DNA of 11,389 nt from an uncultured Ruminococcus sp. (GCA_945867875.1 CAMBJF010000062.1:1-11389); one strand, 5' to 3'. Positions 1 through 5,542 are shown, counted from the first letter of the stretch. Numbers and translations: made by a program. Notes: a model not told the origin generated them from the letters alone.

Positions 1-2
1 GA

Positions 3-692
3 GGGGGCAAATCGGCTGTAATCCAGCCTTTGACCATAACATCAAATGGAACATACACCGCCCCTGACGGCGTTGACGGCTATTCTCCTGTAATTGTCGG
101 TGTGCCAGACAGATATGATGAAGGGTACGAACAGGGTTACAAGGACGGCTGCGATGATACAAAAACGACATACGAAAAAATAATCAGACAGTTGAACGGT
201 GACGGCGAAACCGTGACCGATGACAACGGAAACACAATTGACAACGCTATTGTTGCAGACGATGACAGCGAAATAAATGATGTCCTACGTGGCATCGTTT
301 TCCCGAACGGCGGCGGAAGTGTTAGCGTTGATGGTCTGACAGGGGCTGATACATATTTCCGAATTGACCAGGTTACTACCGTATACGGAAACGGGCAACT
401 TGGAAAAAGAATGCAATTAACCCTTGTTAATAAACTTACGGGTGAAACCAAGGTCGTAGCAACATCAGTTAATATGCAGCCATCATCGGGAACTGTAATG
501 TGGAAAATAAATTCTGTAGGTTTTAATTCTGGTGACAATCGAACTTCGGTTCGCGTTGCAGTAACGCCGTATGTTAATGGAGTGGCACAGCCGCGGTTTA
601 GTGCTGCCCTTACCGGCTATGTAACCAATGTGGGTGGTACAAGTTTCGGTTCAAGAGGTGGTCAAACAGCTATAACACAGCAGGGAGCGTGA
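3..692 (+). CDS. Prophage tail/baseplate protein, 5'-truncated
   Basis: The reading frame is open from the window edge: residues GGKSAVIQPLT precede a possible TTG at 30, so the true start lies upstream and this is a C-terminal fragment of about 229 residues. The fragment begins with the SNGTYTAPDGVDGYSPV pattern that recurs in clostridial phage tail and baseplate proteins, where it is often repeated. A hydrophilic stretch rich in Tyr, Gly, Asp and Lys follows (about residues 28-45 counted from the TTG), then a Gly/Ser/Thr-rich beta-type C-terminal half ending near 'AITQQGA'. No catalytic motif is visible. It lies 4 bp upstream of the next tail gene on the same strand and heads the fibre/lysis block. 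The assignment rests on the repeat pattern and position; the exact role (adhesin, fibre or baseplate) is not determined. Confidence 0.6.
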   Translation, partial: GGKSAVIQPLTITSNGTYTAPDGVDGYSPVIVGVPDRYDEGYEQGYKDGCDDTKTTYEKIIRQLNGDGETVTDDNGNTIDNAIVADDDSEINDVLRGIVFPNGGGSVSVDGLTGADTYFRIDQVTTVYGNGQLGKRMQLTLVNKLTGETKVVATSVNMQPSSGTVMWKINSVGFNSGDNRTSVRVAVTPYVNGVAQPRFSAALTGYVTNVGGTSFGSRGGQTAITQQGA

Positions 693-696
693 TAAA

Positions 697-1050
697 ATGG
701 ATATTTCAATGGTTCGTGGGGACACACTGGCGTTGTCGATAAGCGGCATAAAAAACACTGACGGTACGGAATACACGCTGAAAAGCACCGATGTTGTGTA
801 TCTTGACGTGAAAAAATATGCAACGGACAAGACGGCGGTTTTCCGCAAGTCGGTCACGGCGGCGGAATATGTTGACGGGGCACTGCCTATAACCATTCTG
901 CCCGAAGATACGGTTGATTTGCCCTGCGGCGATTATTATTTCGATGTTCGTTTGTTTATGGACGATGAAAACATCTATACGATAATCCCGATGTCAAAAT
1001 TCAAGATAGTCCGCAATGTTACGGATATTCCGAACGGGGGTGACGGCTGA
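697..1050 (+). CDS. BppU-like phage baseplate upper protein (small)
   Basis: A 117-aa protein starting MDISMVRGDTLALSI. The pattern of an early 'RGD' turn, a 'DGTEYTL' strand, then 'VVYLDVKK', a mid-domain Gly and a late 'GDYYFDVRL' strand is that of the BppU N-terminal domain found in Gram-positive phage baseplates. In larger BppU proteins this domain anchors a receptor-binding module; here it stands alone, so it may work as an adaptor between baseplate and the fibre proteins encoded downstream. The ATG at 697 follows the upstream stop by 4 bp. Its own TGA (1048-1050) shares one base with the next ATG (1050), implying translational coupling. The family call is from remembered sequence pattern, not a profile search. 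Confidence 0.55.
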   Translation: MDISMVRGDTLALSISGIKNTDGTEYTLKSTDVVYLDVKKYATDKTAVFRKSVTAAEYVDGALPITILPEDTVDLPCGDYYFDVRLFMDDENIYTIIPMSKFKIVRNVTDIPNGGDG

Positions 1051-1310
1051 TGGCGTATCGGGAAAAGGAACTGACGGGTCAGATATCCGCTGTCAGTATG
1101 TCGGCGGCATTATCTGCATCGGCTGAGATGTCGGGAACGCTGAAGCAGGCGGACAGGGTGGTTGAAAAGGACTATGAAAAACTTATCAACCGCCCGAGTA
1201 TCAACGGCGTGGAGCTGATAAAGGATAAATCCCTTGAAGATATCGGCTGTATTCCGATGAAAAATTCGGAAATTCTGTCATTAATAAAAATTGCGAAAGG
1301 CGGTATATGA
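1050..1310 (+). CDS. Small prophage tail-region protein with 'LINRPSINGVEL' module
   Basis: An 86-aa protein with an Ala/Ser-rich N-terminal half (about residues 10-30). It then carries 'YEKLINRPSINGVELIKDKSLEDIG', a module common in phage tail fibre and baseplate proteins (the 'INKPSINGVTL-GNKTLEDLG' pattern). The last 15 residues, around 'KNSEILSLIKIAKGGI', resemble the C-terminus of the next gene. It begins on the overlapping TGATG at 1048-1052 and ends on the overlapping ATGA at 1307-1310, so it is translationally coupled on both sides. No enzymatic motif is seen. Most likely it is a short structural or adaptor part of the fibre assembly; its precise role is unknown. Confidence 0.5.
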   Translation: MAYREKELTGQISAVSMSAALSASAEMSGTLKQADRVVEKDYEKLINRPSINGVELIKDKSLEDIGCIPMKNSEILSLIKIAKGGI

Positions 1311-1747
1311 AAATGAATGATCCAATGGATATAATCGACAAAGAAGGTCTGCTGTTCCTACTGACACAGCTGTATCAGGATATCAATGCAAAATCATCTG
1401 TGACCATAAGCACCGAGATAAATAGCAGCAGCACAAATGACACTGTGGCAGGCGCTAAGGCTGTATATGACTATGTTACTGCGGCACTTGCGGACATTAC
1501 GCATTTTTCGGCTGTTATCGTTGAAAATCTTCCCGAGACGGGAGACACCAACAAGCTGTATCTTGTAGCCAAAACTTCGGGCGGCACTTCCGATGATGGA
1601 TATGACGAATATCTGTATATCGGTGGCAAGTGGGAGAAAATCGGCAGTACAAGCATTGACCTTTCGGGGTATCTGAAAAAAGATGATATCCACGTTCTGA
1701 CAAATTCGGAAATCACCGAAATAATTACATCGGCAAAGGGCGGCTGA
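1307..1747 (+). CDS. Prophage tail fibre/baseplate accessory protein
   Basis: A 146-aa protein. Residues 44-58 ('NDTVAGAKAVYDYVT') match the 'vaTakaVydYv' helix frequent in phage fibre proteins. Residues 75-113 ('ENLPETGDTNKLYLV ... EYLYIGGKWEKIG') form a small beta module common in clostridial phage fibres, and 'LSGYLKKDDI' (119-128) is a linker also typical of fibres. The C-terminal 'TNSEITEIITSAKGG' repeats the end of the preceding protein. Translation probably starts at the ATG inside ATGA (1307), overlapping the upstream stop; an in-frame ATG two codons on (1313) is an alternative. The next gene starts 2 bp after its stop. A structural role is inferred from module content and operon position. 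Confidence 0.55.
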   Translation: MKMNDPMDIIDKEGLLFLLTQLYQDINAKSSVTISTEINSSSTNDTVAGAKAVYDYVTAALADITHFSAVIVENLPETGDTNKLYLVAKTSGGTSDDGYDEYLYIGGKWEKIGSTSIDLSGYLKKDDIHVLTNSEITEIITSAKGG

Positions 1748-1749
1748 TT

Positions 1750-2592
1750 ATGGCGGACACTGAAAAAATTATCGCAATGACACGGTCTGAACTGGTTGAA
1801 CTGGTTCGGCAGATTTTAGCTGAAATTCCCGATGTGACAGGATATGCGAAAAAGACTGATATCCCGTCAAGCCTGCCTGCAAACGGCGGAAATGCCGATA
1901 CAGTAGGCGGTGTAGGAATTACAAACCTGCGGCAGATAACGCAGACTGTGATAAATACTCTCCCTGCTGTCCCAAACGGCGAAGGTGACTTTTTGGTTAA
2001 TTGTGATATGTCCGACACATCATTCCCGTATTGGTACGGTCATTTATCAATTCGATACGGGTCATACACGGGCGAATACGTGGCGATTTTCAGAACAACA
2101 GGAAATGACGACAAGGTCTATTACAATACGTATCTTACAAACCATTGGCATGGCTGGATAAACGTTGCAGATGGCGGAAATGCTGCAACAGTCAACGGAC
2201 GTTCCGCCTTTCGTATTCCAACTCTTGACGGCAGCGGAAATTTATGGGACGCAAGCACTCCGAATGTTAATGACCTTTACGCCCAATGGGACGCATCTAA
2301 ACAGTATTTCAAATTAAAAACCTTTGGGGGGAATAATGTTGCCGTTGATATTGCCACATCAAATATTGCCACATCAAATACTGCATCGGGAACGATAACA
2401 GGGTTGTCAAACGGTACAGCAAAAACTGTTTCACTACCGTTTAGTCCCGTGTTTGTGTTATTTCATTCTAACGGACACGTAGTTCAGGGCGGATTTGCAC
2501 TGTCCTGCGGAACAAACAACTTTACGATAACGCCTGCAAATGTTTCAACTATGGGCTCGACTGCTGTGGGATATATTGCATTCGGGGGGTGA
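1750..2592 (+). CDS. Prophage tail fibre protein
   Basis: A 280-aa protein with the architecture of a short tail fibre. The N-terminal helix (about 9-26) and a 'TGYAKKTDIP' linker (30-39) echo the linker of the preceding gene. 'GGNADTVGG' (46-54) and 'GGNAATVNG' (142-150) are copies of the NAdT(v/l)gG motif that marks fibre shaft-to-domain junctions. Between them lies a Tyr/Trp/Gly-rich domain (about 80-140), a plausible carbohydrate- or receptor-binding head. Residues 201-210 are a tandem IATSN-IATSN repeat. The C-terminus 'VGYIAFGG' is a common fibre ending. No protease or hydrolase motif is visible. It is the largest of the fibre proteins here and the best candidate for host-surface recognition by this prophage. 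Confidence 0.65.
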   Translation: MADTEKIIAMTRSELVELVRQILAEIPDVTGYAKKTDIPSSLPANGGNADTVGGVGITNLRQITQTVINTLPAVPNGEGDFLVNCDMSDTSFPYWYGHLSIRYGSYTGEYVAIFRTTGNDDKVYYNTYLTNHWHGWINVADGGNAATVNGRSAFRIPTLDGSGNLWDASTPNVNDLYAQWDASKQYFKLKTFGGNNVAVDIATSNIATSNTASGTITGLSNGTAKTVSLPFSPVFVLFHSNGHVVQGGFALSCGTNNFTITPANVSTMGSTAVGYIAFGG

Positions 2593-2596
2593 TTTT

Positions 2597-2878
2597 ATGG
2601 TTTTGTACAATGACGGGAATTTTGTTACAAATTCGGCGTATCCTGATACTGATTTTATGGGTGACGCTGATTACGTTGTTCCCGATGATTCGGAACTGGC
2701 TGAAAAAATCAAGACACTGTACCCGAATTTTGATTTTGTTTTCGATGATGACGGGAACATTGCCGATGTTACAGCGACTGAGCCCGCCGAAAAGCTGCCC
2801 GAAATCACGTTGGAACAGCGTGTGACCGCAACAGAAAATGCGGTAGAAGAATTGATATCAATGATAATGGGAGGTTAA
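2597..2878 (+). CDS. Small conserved prophage protein upstream of CD1375-like gene
   Basis: A 93-aa protein from the ATG at 2597, chosen because a strong GGGGGGTGA ribosome binding site lies just upstream. A longer frame back to 2540 would overlap the previous gene extensively and has no such site. The N-terminal part 'MVLYNDGNFVTNSAYPDTDFM' is followed by an acidic region and a C-terminal amphipathic helix 'ITLEQRVTATENAVEELISMIM', likely a coiled coil. This arrangement (acidic domain plus LEQRV helix, directly before an XkdX/CD1375-type micro-protein) is usual in clostridial prophages. The function is unknown; it could be a fibre chaperone or structural adaptor. No membrane segment or enzymatic motif is visible. 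Confidence 0.6.
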   Translation: MVLYNDGNFVTNSAYPDTDFMGDADYVVPDDSELAEKIKTLYPNFDFVFDDDGNIADVTATEPAEKLPEITLEQRVTATENAVEELISMIMGG

Positions 2879-2883
2879 AAACT

Positions 2884-3012
2884 ATGGCAGAATTTTACGC
2901 ATTCAGAATTATCCAGGGCAAGACAACATTCGCAAAGGTGCCTAAGAAACTGAAAGACAGCGTTAAGCAGGTCCTTGAAGAGCTGGGCTGCGGCGATTTG
3001 GCGGAGGAGTGA
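2884..3012 (+). CDS. CD1375-like micro-protein of prophage tail region
   Basis: A 42-aa frame, ATG at 2884 to TGA at 3010-3012, reading MAEFYAFRIIQGKTTFAKVP and ending with GDLAEE. The GGGAGG site at 2869-2874 gives suitable spacing. The layout (short beta start, 'I..GK.TF..VP', then one helix 'LKDSVKQVLEELG') matches the CD1375 family of about 40-50-residue phage proteins found between fibre genes and the holin, related in position to XkdX of the Bacillus PBSX element. The function is not established. Its GGAGG-rich 3' end (3003-3007) also supplies the ribosome binding site of the holin, so the two are probably coupled. Confidence 0.65.
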   Translation: MAEFYAFRIIQGKTTFAKVPKKLKDSVKQVLEELGCGDLAEE

Positions 3013-3016
3013 GACT

Positions 3017-3439
3017 ATGGACAGATTTGCAACCACAATTAAAATCATCTTCGGCGGCATTGTGACCGCTGTTTCGGCGTTCCTCGGTGGAATGGACGGG
3101 ATTATGTATGCCCTGCTTGCGTTCATAACCATTGACTACATAACGGGTGTTGCGGTTGCTGTCAAGCGGCATGAGCTGTCCTCGGAGGTTGGTTTTTGGG
3201 GCTTGGTTCGCAAGGTGTGCATTCTGATGCTCGTGGGAATTGCGCACTACATTGACTGCTATGTTACGCAGAACGGGGACGTTGTGCGGACGGTTGTGTC
3301 AATGTACTACATCGGAAATGAGGGCGTTTCTATTCTTGAAAACTGCGGAAATCTCGGTTTGCCGCTGCCGCCTAAGCTCATAGCGGTTATGGCACAGATA
3401 AAGGAAACGGGCGAAAAATCGGACAAGGGGGATAAGTAA
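3017..3439 (+). CDS. Phage holin (phage_holin_4 / toxin-secretion holin family)
   Basis: A 140-aa membrane protein from the ATG at 3017, preceded by GGAGG at 3003-3007; an upstream in-frame ATG at 2975 would overlap the micro-protein and has no good site. Hydrophobic segments lie near residues 8-24, 28-48 and 66-84. Family landmarks are 'DYITG' (40-44) at the end of the second segment and 'YYIGNEGVSILENCGNLGLPLPPKL' (97-121), the conserved re-entrant or terminal block. The C-terminal tail is charged (KETGEKSDKGDK), as usual for holins. The protein forms membrane pores that release or activate the endolysin. Its stop codon abuts the ATG of the endolysin, making a classical two-gene lysis cassette. 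Confidence 0.9.
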   Translation: MDRFATTIKIIFGGIVTAVSAFLGGMDGIMYALLAFITIDYITGVAVAVKRHELSSEVGFWGLVRKVCILMLVGIAHYIDCYVTQNGDVVRTVVSMYYIGNEGVSILENCGNLGLPLPPKLIAVMAQIKETGEKSDKGDK

Positions 3440-4213
3440 ATGGCTGTATATCTGGCACCCGACAAGAAAAAAACGTGGAAAGGCGTGACCGTCAACGAAT
3501 ATTTTCTGACGGTGCATAATCCTAATAAAATCAGCCTGCCTGCAAAGCGTTCGGGGGACTGCATAGGTGTTACCATTCATAACACAGGCAGGATTGTTAC
3601 ATCGGCGCAGACAACGCCTGCGGAGCAGTACACACGGGCTACAGTAAACGGTAATATGAACACTGTAAGGGTGCATTTCTACGTTGATGATGTGGGTGCG
3701 TGGCAGAATTTACCCCTTGATTGGCAGTCCTGGCACGCAGGGCAGAGCGGTTCAGCCGATAAAAACGGGTCGCAGGCAGGAAATGCACAGACTATTTCCA
3801 TTGAATGCATTATGAACGGCAGCGGGGACGAAAAAGACCGCAAGGCACGTGATAATGCGGCAAGGATTGCGGCGTATCTGCTGGAGATATACGGCGGCGA
3901 GCTGTACACGCATAATTACTGGTGTAATGTCAGAAACGGCAAGAAAGGCACCGTGGACGAGCTGAACAAGCTGAATGACGGCTACAAGAACTGCCCTATT
4001 TACATTCGCCCCAAGTGGGACGATTTCAAGGCATTGGTTCATAGCTATCGCAAGCAGGCGGTCGCTGAGCCTGCCGATGATGACGAGATGTATTATTTAC
4101 AGATAGGCGCATTCAGAGACAGGAAGAAAGCCGAAGCTGCATTGAAAACTGCGCAGACTGAAAAAAGGGCATATCCCGAGGCATTTCTGAAAAAATTCAC
4201 AAAGGAAACGTAA
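3440..4213 (+). CDS. N-acetylmuramoyl-L-alanine amidase endolysin (Amidase_2) with shortened SPOR-like tail
   Basis: A 257-aa endolysin that should cleave the bond between N-acetylmuramic acid and L-alanine in peptidoglycan. The Amidase_2 fold spans about residues 20-190: 'VTIHNTG' gives zinc ligand His47, 'VHFYVDD' (78-84) and 'WHAG' (98-101) are the central motifs, 'ISIECIM' holds the active-site Glu122, 'YTHNYW' supplies His158, and 'NCPIYI' supplies Cys185. A linker (205-215) leads to 'YYLQIGAFRDRKKAEAALKTA', the start of a SPOR/sporulation-type repeat, but only about 40 of the usual ~70 residues are present. There is no signal peptide, consistent with holin-dependent release. A GGGGGAT site (3426-3431) lies in the end of the holin gene. 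Confidence 0.9.
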   Translation: MAVYLAPDKKKTWKGVTVNEYFLTVHNPNKISLPAKRSGDCIGVTIHNTGRIVTSAQTTPAEQYTRATVNGNMNTVRVHFYVDDVGAWQNLPLDWQSWHAGQSGSADKNGSQAGNAQTISIECIMNGSGDEKDRKARDNAARIAAYLLEIYGGELYTHNYWCNVRNGKKGTVDELNKLNDGYKNCPIYIRPKWDDFKALVHSYRKQAVAEPADDDEMYYLQIGAFRDRKKAEAALKTAQTEKRAYPEAFLKKFTKET

Positions 4214-4217
4214 AAAT

Positions 4218-4258
4218 ATCCCCTTCGTTCTCGGCTGAGAGCGGAAGGGGATTTTTTT
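4218..4258. terminator. Strong bidirectional intrinsic terminator after lysis genes
   Basis: The left arm starts ATCCCCTTC at 4218 and the right arm ends GAAGGGGAT at 4252. A continuous inner stem surrounds a GGCT loop (4233-4236), with one bulged base. Seven T follow on the + strand (4252-4258), and an A-rich stretch precedes it, so it works in both directions. It separates the prophage late genes from the convergent XRE gene, whose stop codon lies in the T-run. Confidence 0.9.
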
Positions 4259-4718
4259 ACATCTGTTTCAGAACGATGTCTTCAATGGTGCAGTTAAGGG
4301 CTTCGGCTATTCTCAGGGCATTCCAAAGGGTAATATTTTTCAAATCGTCTGTGTTTTCGTATGTGGAAATCTTCTGAAATGTCAGTCCTGTCTTTTCTGC
4401 AAGCTCCTGCTGGGTCATTCCTGCCTTTTTCCGTAAGGCTCTGAGGTTATTGGTCATAGTTCTTTCAGCACGGAACAAAATTGCACAGCGGTCTCCGTTG
4501 CTGTCAATGTATTCTATGCTGTCAGCCTTTACCTCTATGCTGTCGGGATCGTGGTCGGTGGTTGACCAGTCGGCTTCTTCCATATAATAATCAATGCACT
4601 GTCTGATTGCCTCGGCTTCACTGTTGGCTTCGGTCAAGTCGGGAAATATATCGCCCTGCCAGATGCCATTGTCGGGAGTGCTTTCGTTCCATTCGTGAAT
4701 TTCTACATTGTACAGCAT
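4257..4718 (-). CDS. XRE-family transcriptional regulator with acidic N-terminal domain
   Basis: A 153-aa protein in two parts. Residues about 88-150 are a Cro/C1-type helix-turn-helix: 'NLRALRKKAGMTQQELAEKTGL' with 'TFQKISTYEN' as recognition region and 'LWNALRIAEALNCTIEDIV' as the closing helices. Residues 1-87 are a separate, strongly acidic domain containing an 'EANSEAEAIRQCIDYY' segment. I do not recognise it as a named family, but it resembles the small protein encoded just upstream. It is the second gene of a - strand operon; an AAAGGAT site lies before the ATG. Met88 directly before the HTH could in principle start an HTH-only form, but its upstream site is weak. It is the obvious candidate to bind the palindromes in the operon promoter and autoregulate; that is inference. 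Confidence 0.8.
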   Translation of the reverse strand: MLYNVEIHEWNESTPDNGIWQGDIFPDLTEANSEAEAIRQCIDYYMEEADWSTTDHDPDSIEVKADSIEYIDSNGDRCAILFRAERTMTNNLRALRKKAGMTQQELAEKTGLTFQKISTYENTDDLKNITLWNALRIAEALNCTIEDIVLKQM

Positions 4719-4739
4719 ATTATCTATCCTTTCATTATC

Positions 4740-4761
4740 GGGGCAGCGTTTCCGCCGCCCC
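4740..4761 (-). other. GNRA-capped hairpin between the two genes of the XRE operon
   Basis: Read on the - strand this is GGGGCGGCG, loop GAAA, CGCTGCCCC: a 9-bp stem with one G-U wobble and a GNRA tetraloop. It lies 7 bases past the stop of the 59-aa gene and 21 bases before the start codon of the XRE gene. No T-run follows, so it is unlikely to terminate. A role in mRNA stability, processing or setting the ratio of the two proteins is inferred. Confidence 0.7.
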
Positions 4762-4768
4762 TTTGTGA

Positions 4769-4948
4769 TTATTCTTCGATTTCTCTTACTCTGAGGTCAA
4801 GTTCCTTAATCTCATCTGCTGTGTAGCCTGCGTAATCAAGCATATCTTCTGCTACGCTGATAGCCCCTCTCTCGTCGTTGGCTTCGATGATCTCGCAGTC
4901 ATAAACCTCTGCACCGTTGTCGTAAGCTGTTACATCAAACTTTTTCAT
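4769..4948 (-). CDS. Small acidic protein of unknown function, first gene of XRE operon
   Basis: A 59-aa protein, ATG at 4948-4946 and TAA at 4771-4769, starting MKKFDVTAYDNGAEVYDCEI. A consensus GGAGG (4958-4962) precedes the start by 9 bases. It has 18 Asp/Glu against 6 Lys/Arg (net about -12). The pattern is two beta strands, then 'EANDERGAISVAEDMLDYAG', probably an alpha helix, then a charged C-terminus 'LDLRVREIEE'. The 'EAN....AI' segment parallels one in the N-terminal domain of the adjacent XRE protein. No catalytic, membrane or metal motif is seen. It could be a partner or anti-repressor of the regulator; no known family is recognised. It is the first coding region after the promoter at 5013-5041. 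Confidence 0.7.
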   Translation of the reverse strand: MKKFDVTAYDNGAEVYDCEIIEANDERGAISVAEDMLDYAGYTADEIKELDLRVREIEE

Positions 4949-5012
4949 AATCTTTTTCCTCCGTTTTTGGTTGTGGGCTTTGTTTCAGCCCCTTGTTTTA
5001 TCTTACAATTAT

Positions 5013-5041
5013 ATTATAACCGATATCGGTTAGTTTGTCAA
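5013..5041 (-). promoter_or_regulatory. Perfect-consensus sigma-A promoter of the acidic-protein/XRE operon
   Basis: On the - strand, TTGACA (5041-5036), a 17-bp spacer (5035-5019) and TATAAT (5018-5013) match the consensus at every position. Transcription should start near 5006, giving a leader of about 58 nt before the ATG at 4948. The spacer is filled by the operator palindrome described separately, so a repressor there would occlude RNA polymerase. Such a strong promoter implies tight repression or very high expression. Confidence 0.9.
5017..5032. promoter_or_regulatory. Operator O1: 16-bp perfect palindrome in promoter spacer
   Basis: TAACCGATATCGGTTA is a perfect palindrome centred at 5024.5, lying between the -35 and -10 boxes of the XRE operon promoter and touching the -10. 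The position is that of a classic repressor operator; the adjacent XRE protein is the inferred ligand. Confidence 0.8.
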
Positions 5042-5058
5042 TAGGTTTTTATAAAAAT

Positions 5059-5074
5059 TATCCGATATCGGTTA
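5059..5074. promoter_or_regulatory. Operator O2: second copy of the palindrome
   Basis: TATCCGATATCGGTTA differs from O1 at a single position and contains a perfect 10-bp core palindrome CCGATATCGG (5062-5071). Its centre (5066.5) is 42 bp, four helical turns, from that of O1, so both would face the same side of the DNA. It lies upstream of the -35 box, suiting cooperative binding by two dimers. Confidence 0.7.
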
Positions 5075-5118
5075 GATTTGTATGTTTGCACAAATTATTG
5101 TTTATTTTTTGGGTAATA

Positions 5119-5152
5119 TGTAAAAATCCCTGCCGATCTTTGACCGACAGGG
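5119..5152 (-). terminator. Possible intrinsic terminator, - strand
   Basis: Read on the - strand: CCCTGTCG, a 9-base loop, CGGCAGGG (one T-G wobble), then ATTTTTAC. The short stem and T-run fit a weak terminator for transcripts coming from the tRNA side. No gene lies directly before it, so it may be a leftover of a lost gene or protect the XRE operon from read-through. Confidence 0.4.
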
Positions 5153-5195
5153 GGAAAAGTAAGCTATTATGGTGATAAACTGAGAGAAAAATCAA

Positions 5196-5216
5196 AGTGC
5201 GGGAAATAGTGCGGGA
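5196..5216 (+). repeat. Tandem direct repeat AGTGCGGGA, 12-bp period
   Basis: AGTGCGGGA occurs at 5196-5204 and again at 5208-5216. It lies in the gene-free stretch between the XRE operon promoter and the tRNA terminator, about 50 bp from the 3' end of tRNA-Ser(GCU). Short direct repeats beside a tRNA attachment site can be integrase arm-binding sites; that is the inferred role here, with moderate to low confidence. Confidence 0.5.
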
Positions 5217-5220
5217 TAAT

Positions 5221-5260
5221 AAAATAAAAAAAGCACGTAACCGACGTAGTTACGTGCTTT
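5221..5260 (-). terminator. Intrinsic terminator of the tRNA-Ser operon
   Basis: A perfect 12-bp stem, AAAGCACGTAAC (5230-5241) against GTTACGTGCTTT (5249-5260), with a 7-base loop. On the - strand it begins about 5 bases after the tRNA CCA end and is followed by TTTTTTTATTTT. Orientation and spacing fit a terminator for the tRNA transcript. Confidence 0.9.
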
Positions 5261-5264
5261 TATC

Positions 5265-5354
5265 TGGCGCAGAAGGAGGGATTTGAACCCTCGCGCCGGT
5301 TTCCCGACCTACGCCCTTAGCAGGGGCGCCTCGTCACCACTTGAGTACTTCTGC
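5265..5354 (-). tRNA. tRNA-Ser (anticodon GCU)
   Basis: A 90-nt - strand tRNA with an encoded CCA end (5267-5265). The acceptor stem is GCAGAAG/CTTCTGC with discriminator G. The anticodon stem CGCCC/GGGCG encloses loop CTGCTAA, giving anticodon GCT (reads AGC/AGU). The long variable arm (around GTCGGGAAACCGGC) is diagnostic of class II tRNA-Ser, and the T arm GAGGGTTCAAATCCCTC is intact. It is the promoter-distal gene of a two-tRNA unit, 36 bp after tRNA-Ser(UGA). Its 3' end faces the prophage and is a plausible integration site. Confidence 0.97.
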
Positions 5355-5390
5355 ATAATGGTAACCAAAATAAAAATATGAAGTTTATGT

Positions 5391-5479
<89 letters not shown>

Positions 5480-5513
5480 GAATTGTAAGAGAATTACAAT
5501 CAACAACATAATT

Positions 5514-5542
5514 ATTCTATCACAAAAAATTCCGTTTGTCAA
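5514..5542 (-). promoter_or_regulatory. Sigma-A promoter of the tRNA-Ser operon
   Basis: On the - strand, TTGACA (5542-5537), 17-bp spacer, TAGAAT (5519-5514). Immediately upstream is an A/T-rich block containing the perfect palindrome ATTTTTGCAAAAAT (5545-5558), which could act as an UP element. The start site should be near 5507, just before a 7-bp inverted repeat (5482-5500) in the leader of tRNA-Ser(UGA). Confidence 0.85.

Noticed and set aside
2540..2596. Upstream extension of the gene at 2597 to an ATG at 2540
   Set aside because: It would overlap the tail fibre gene by over 50 bp and lacks a ribosome binding site, whereas the ATG at 2597 has a strong one.
4218..5264. CRISPR array or toxin-antitoxin pair in the prophage-tRNA gap
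   Set aside because: There is no repeat-spacer pattern. The small protein is acidic with no toxin-type catalytic or membrane motif, so a classical toxin-antitoxin call is not supported.
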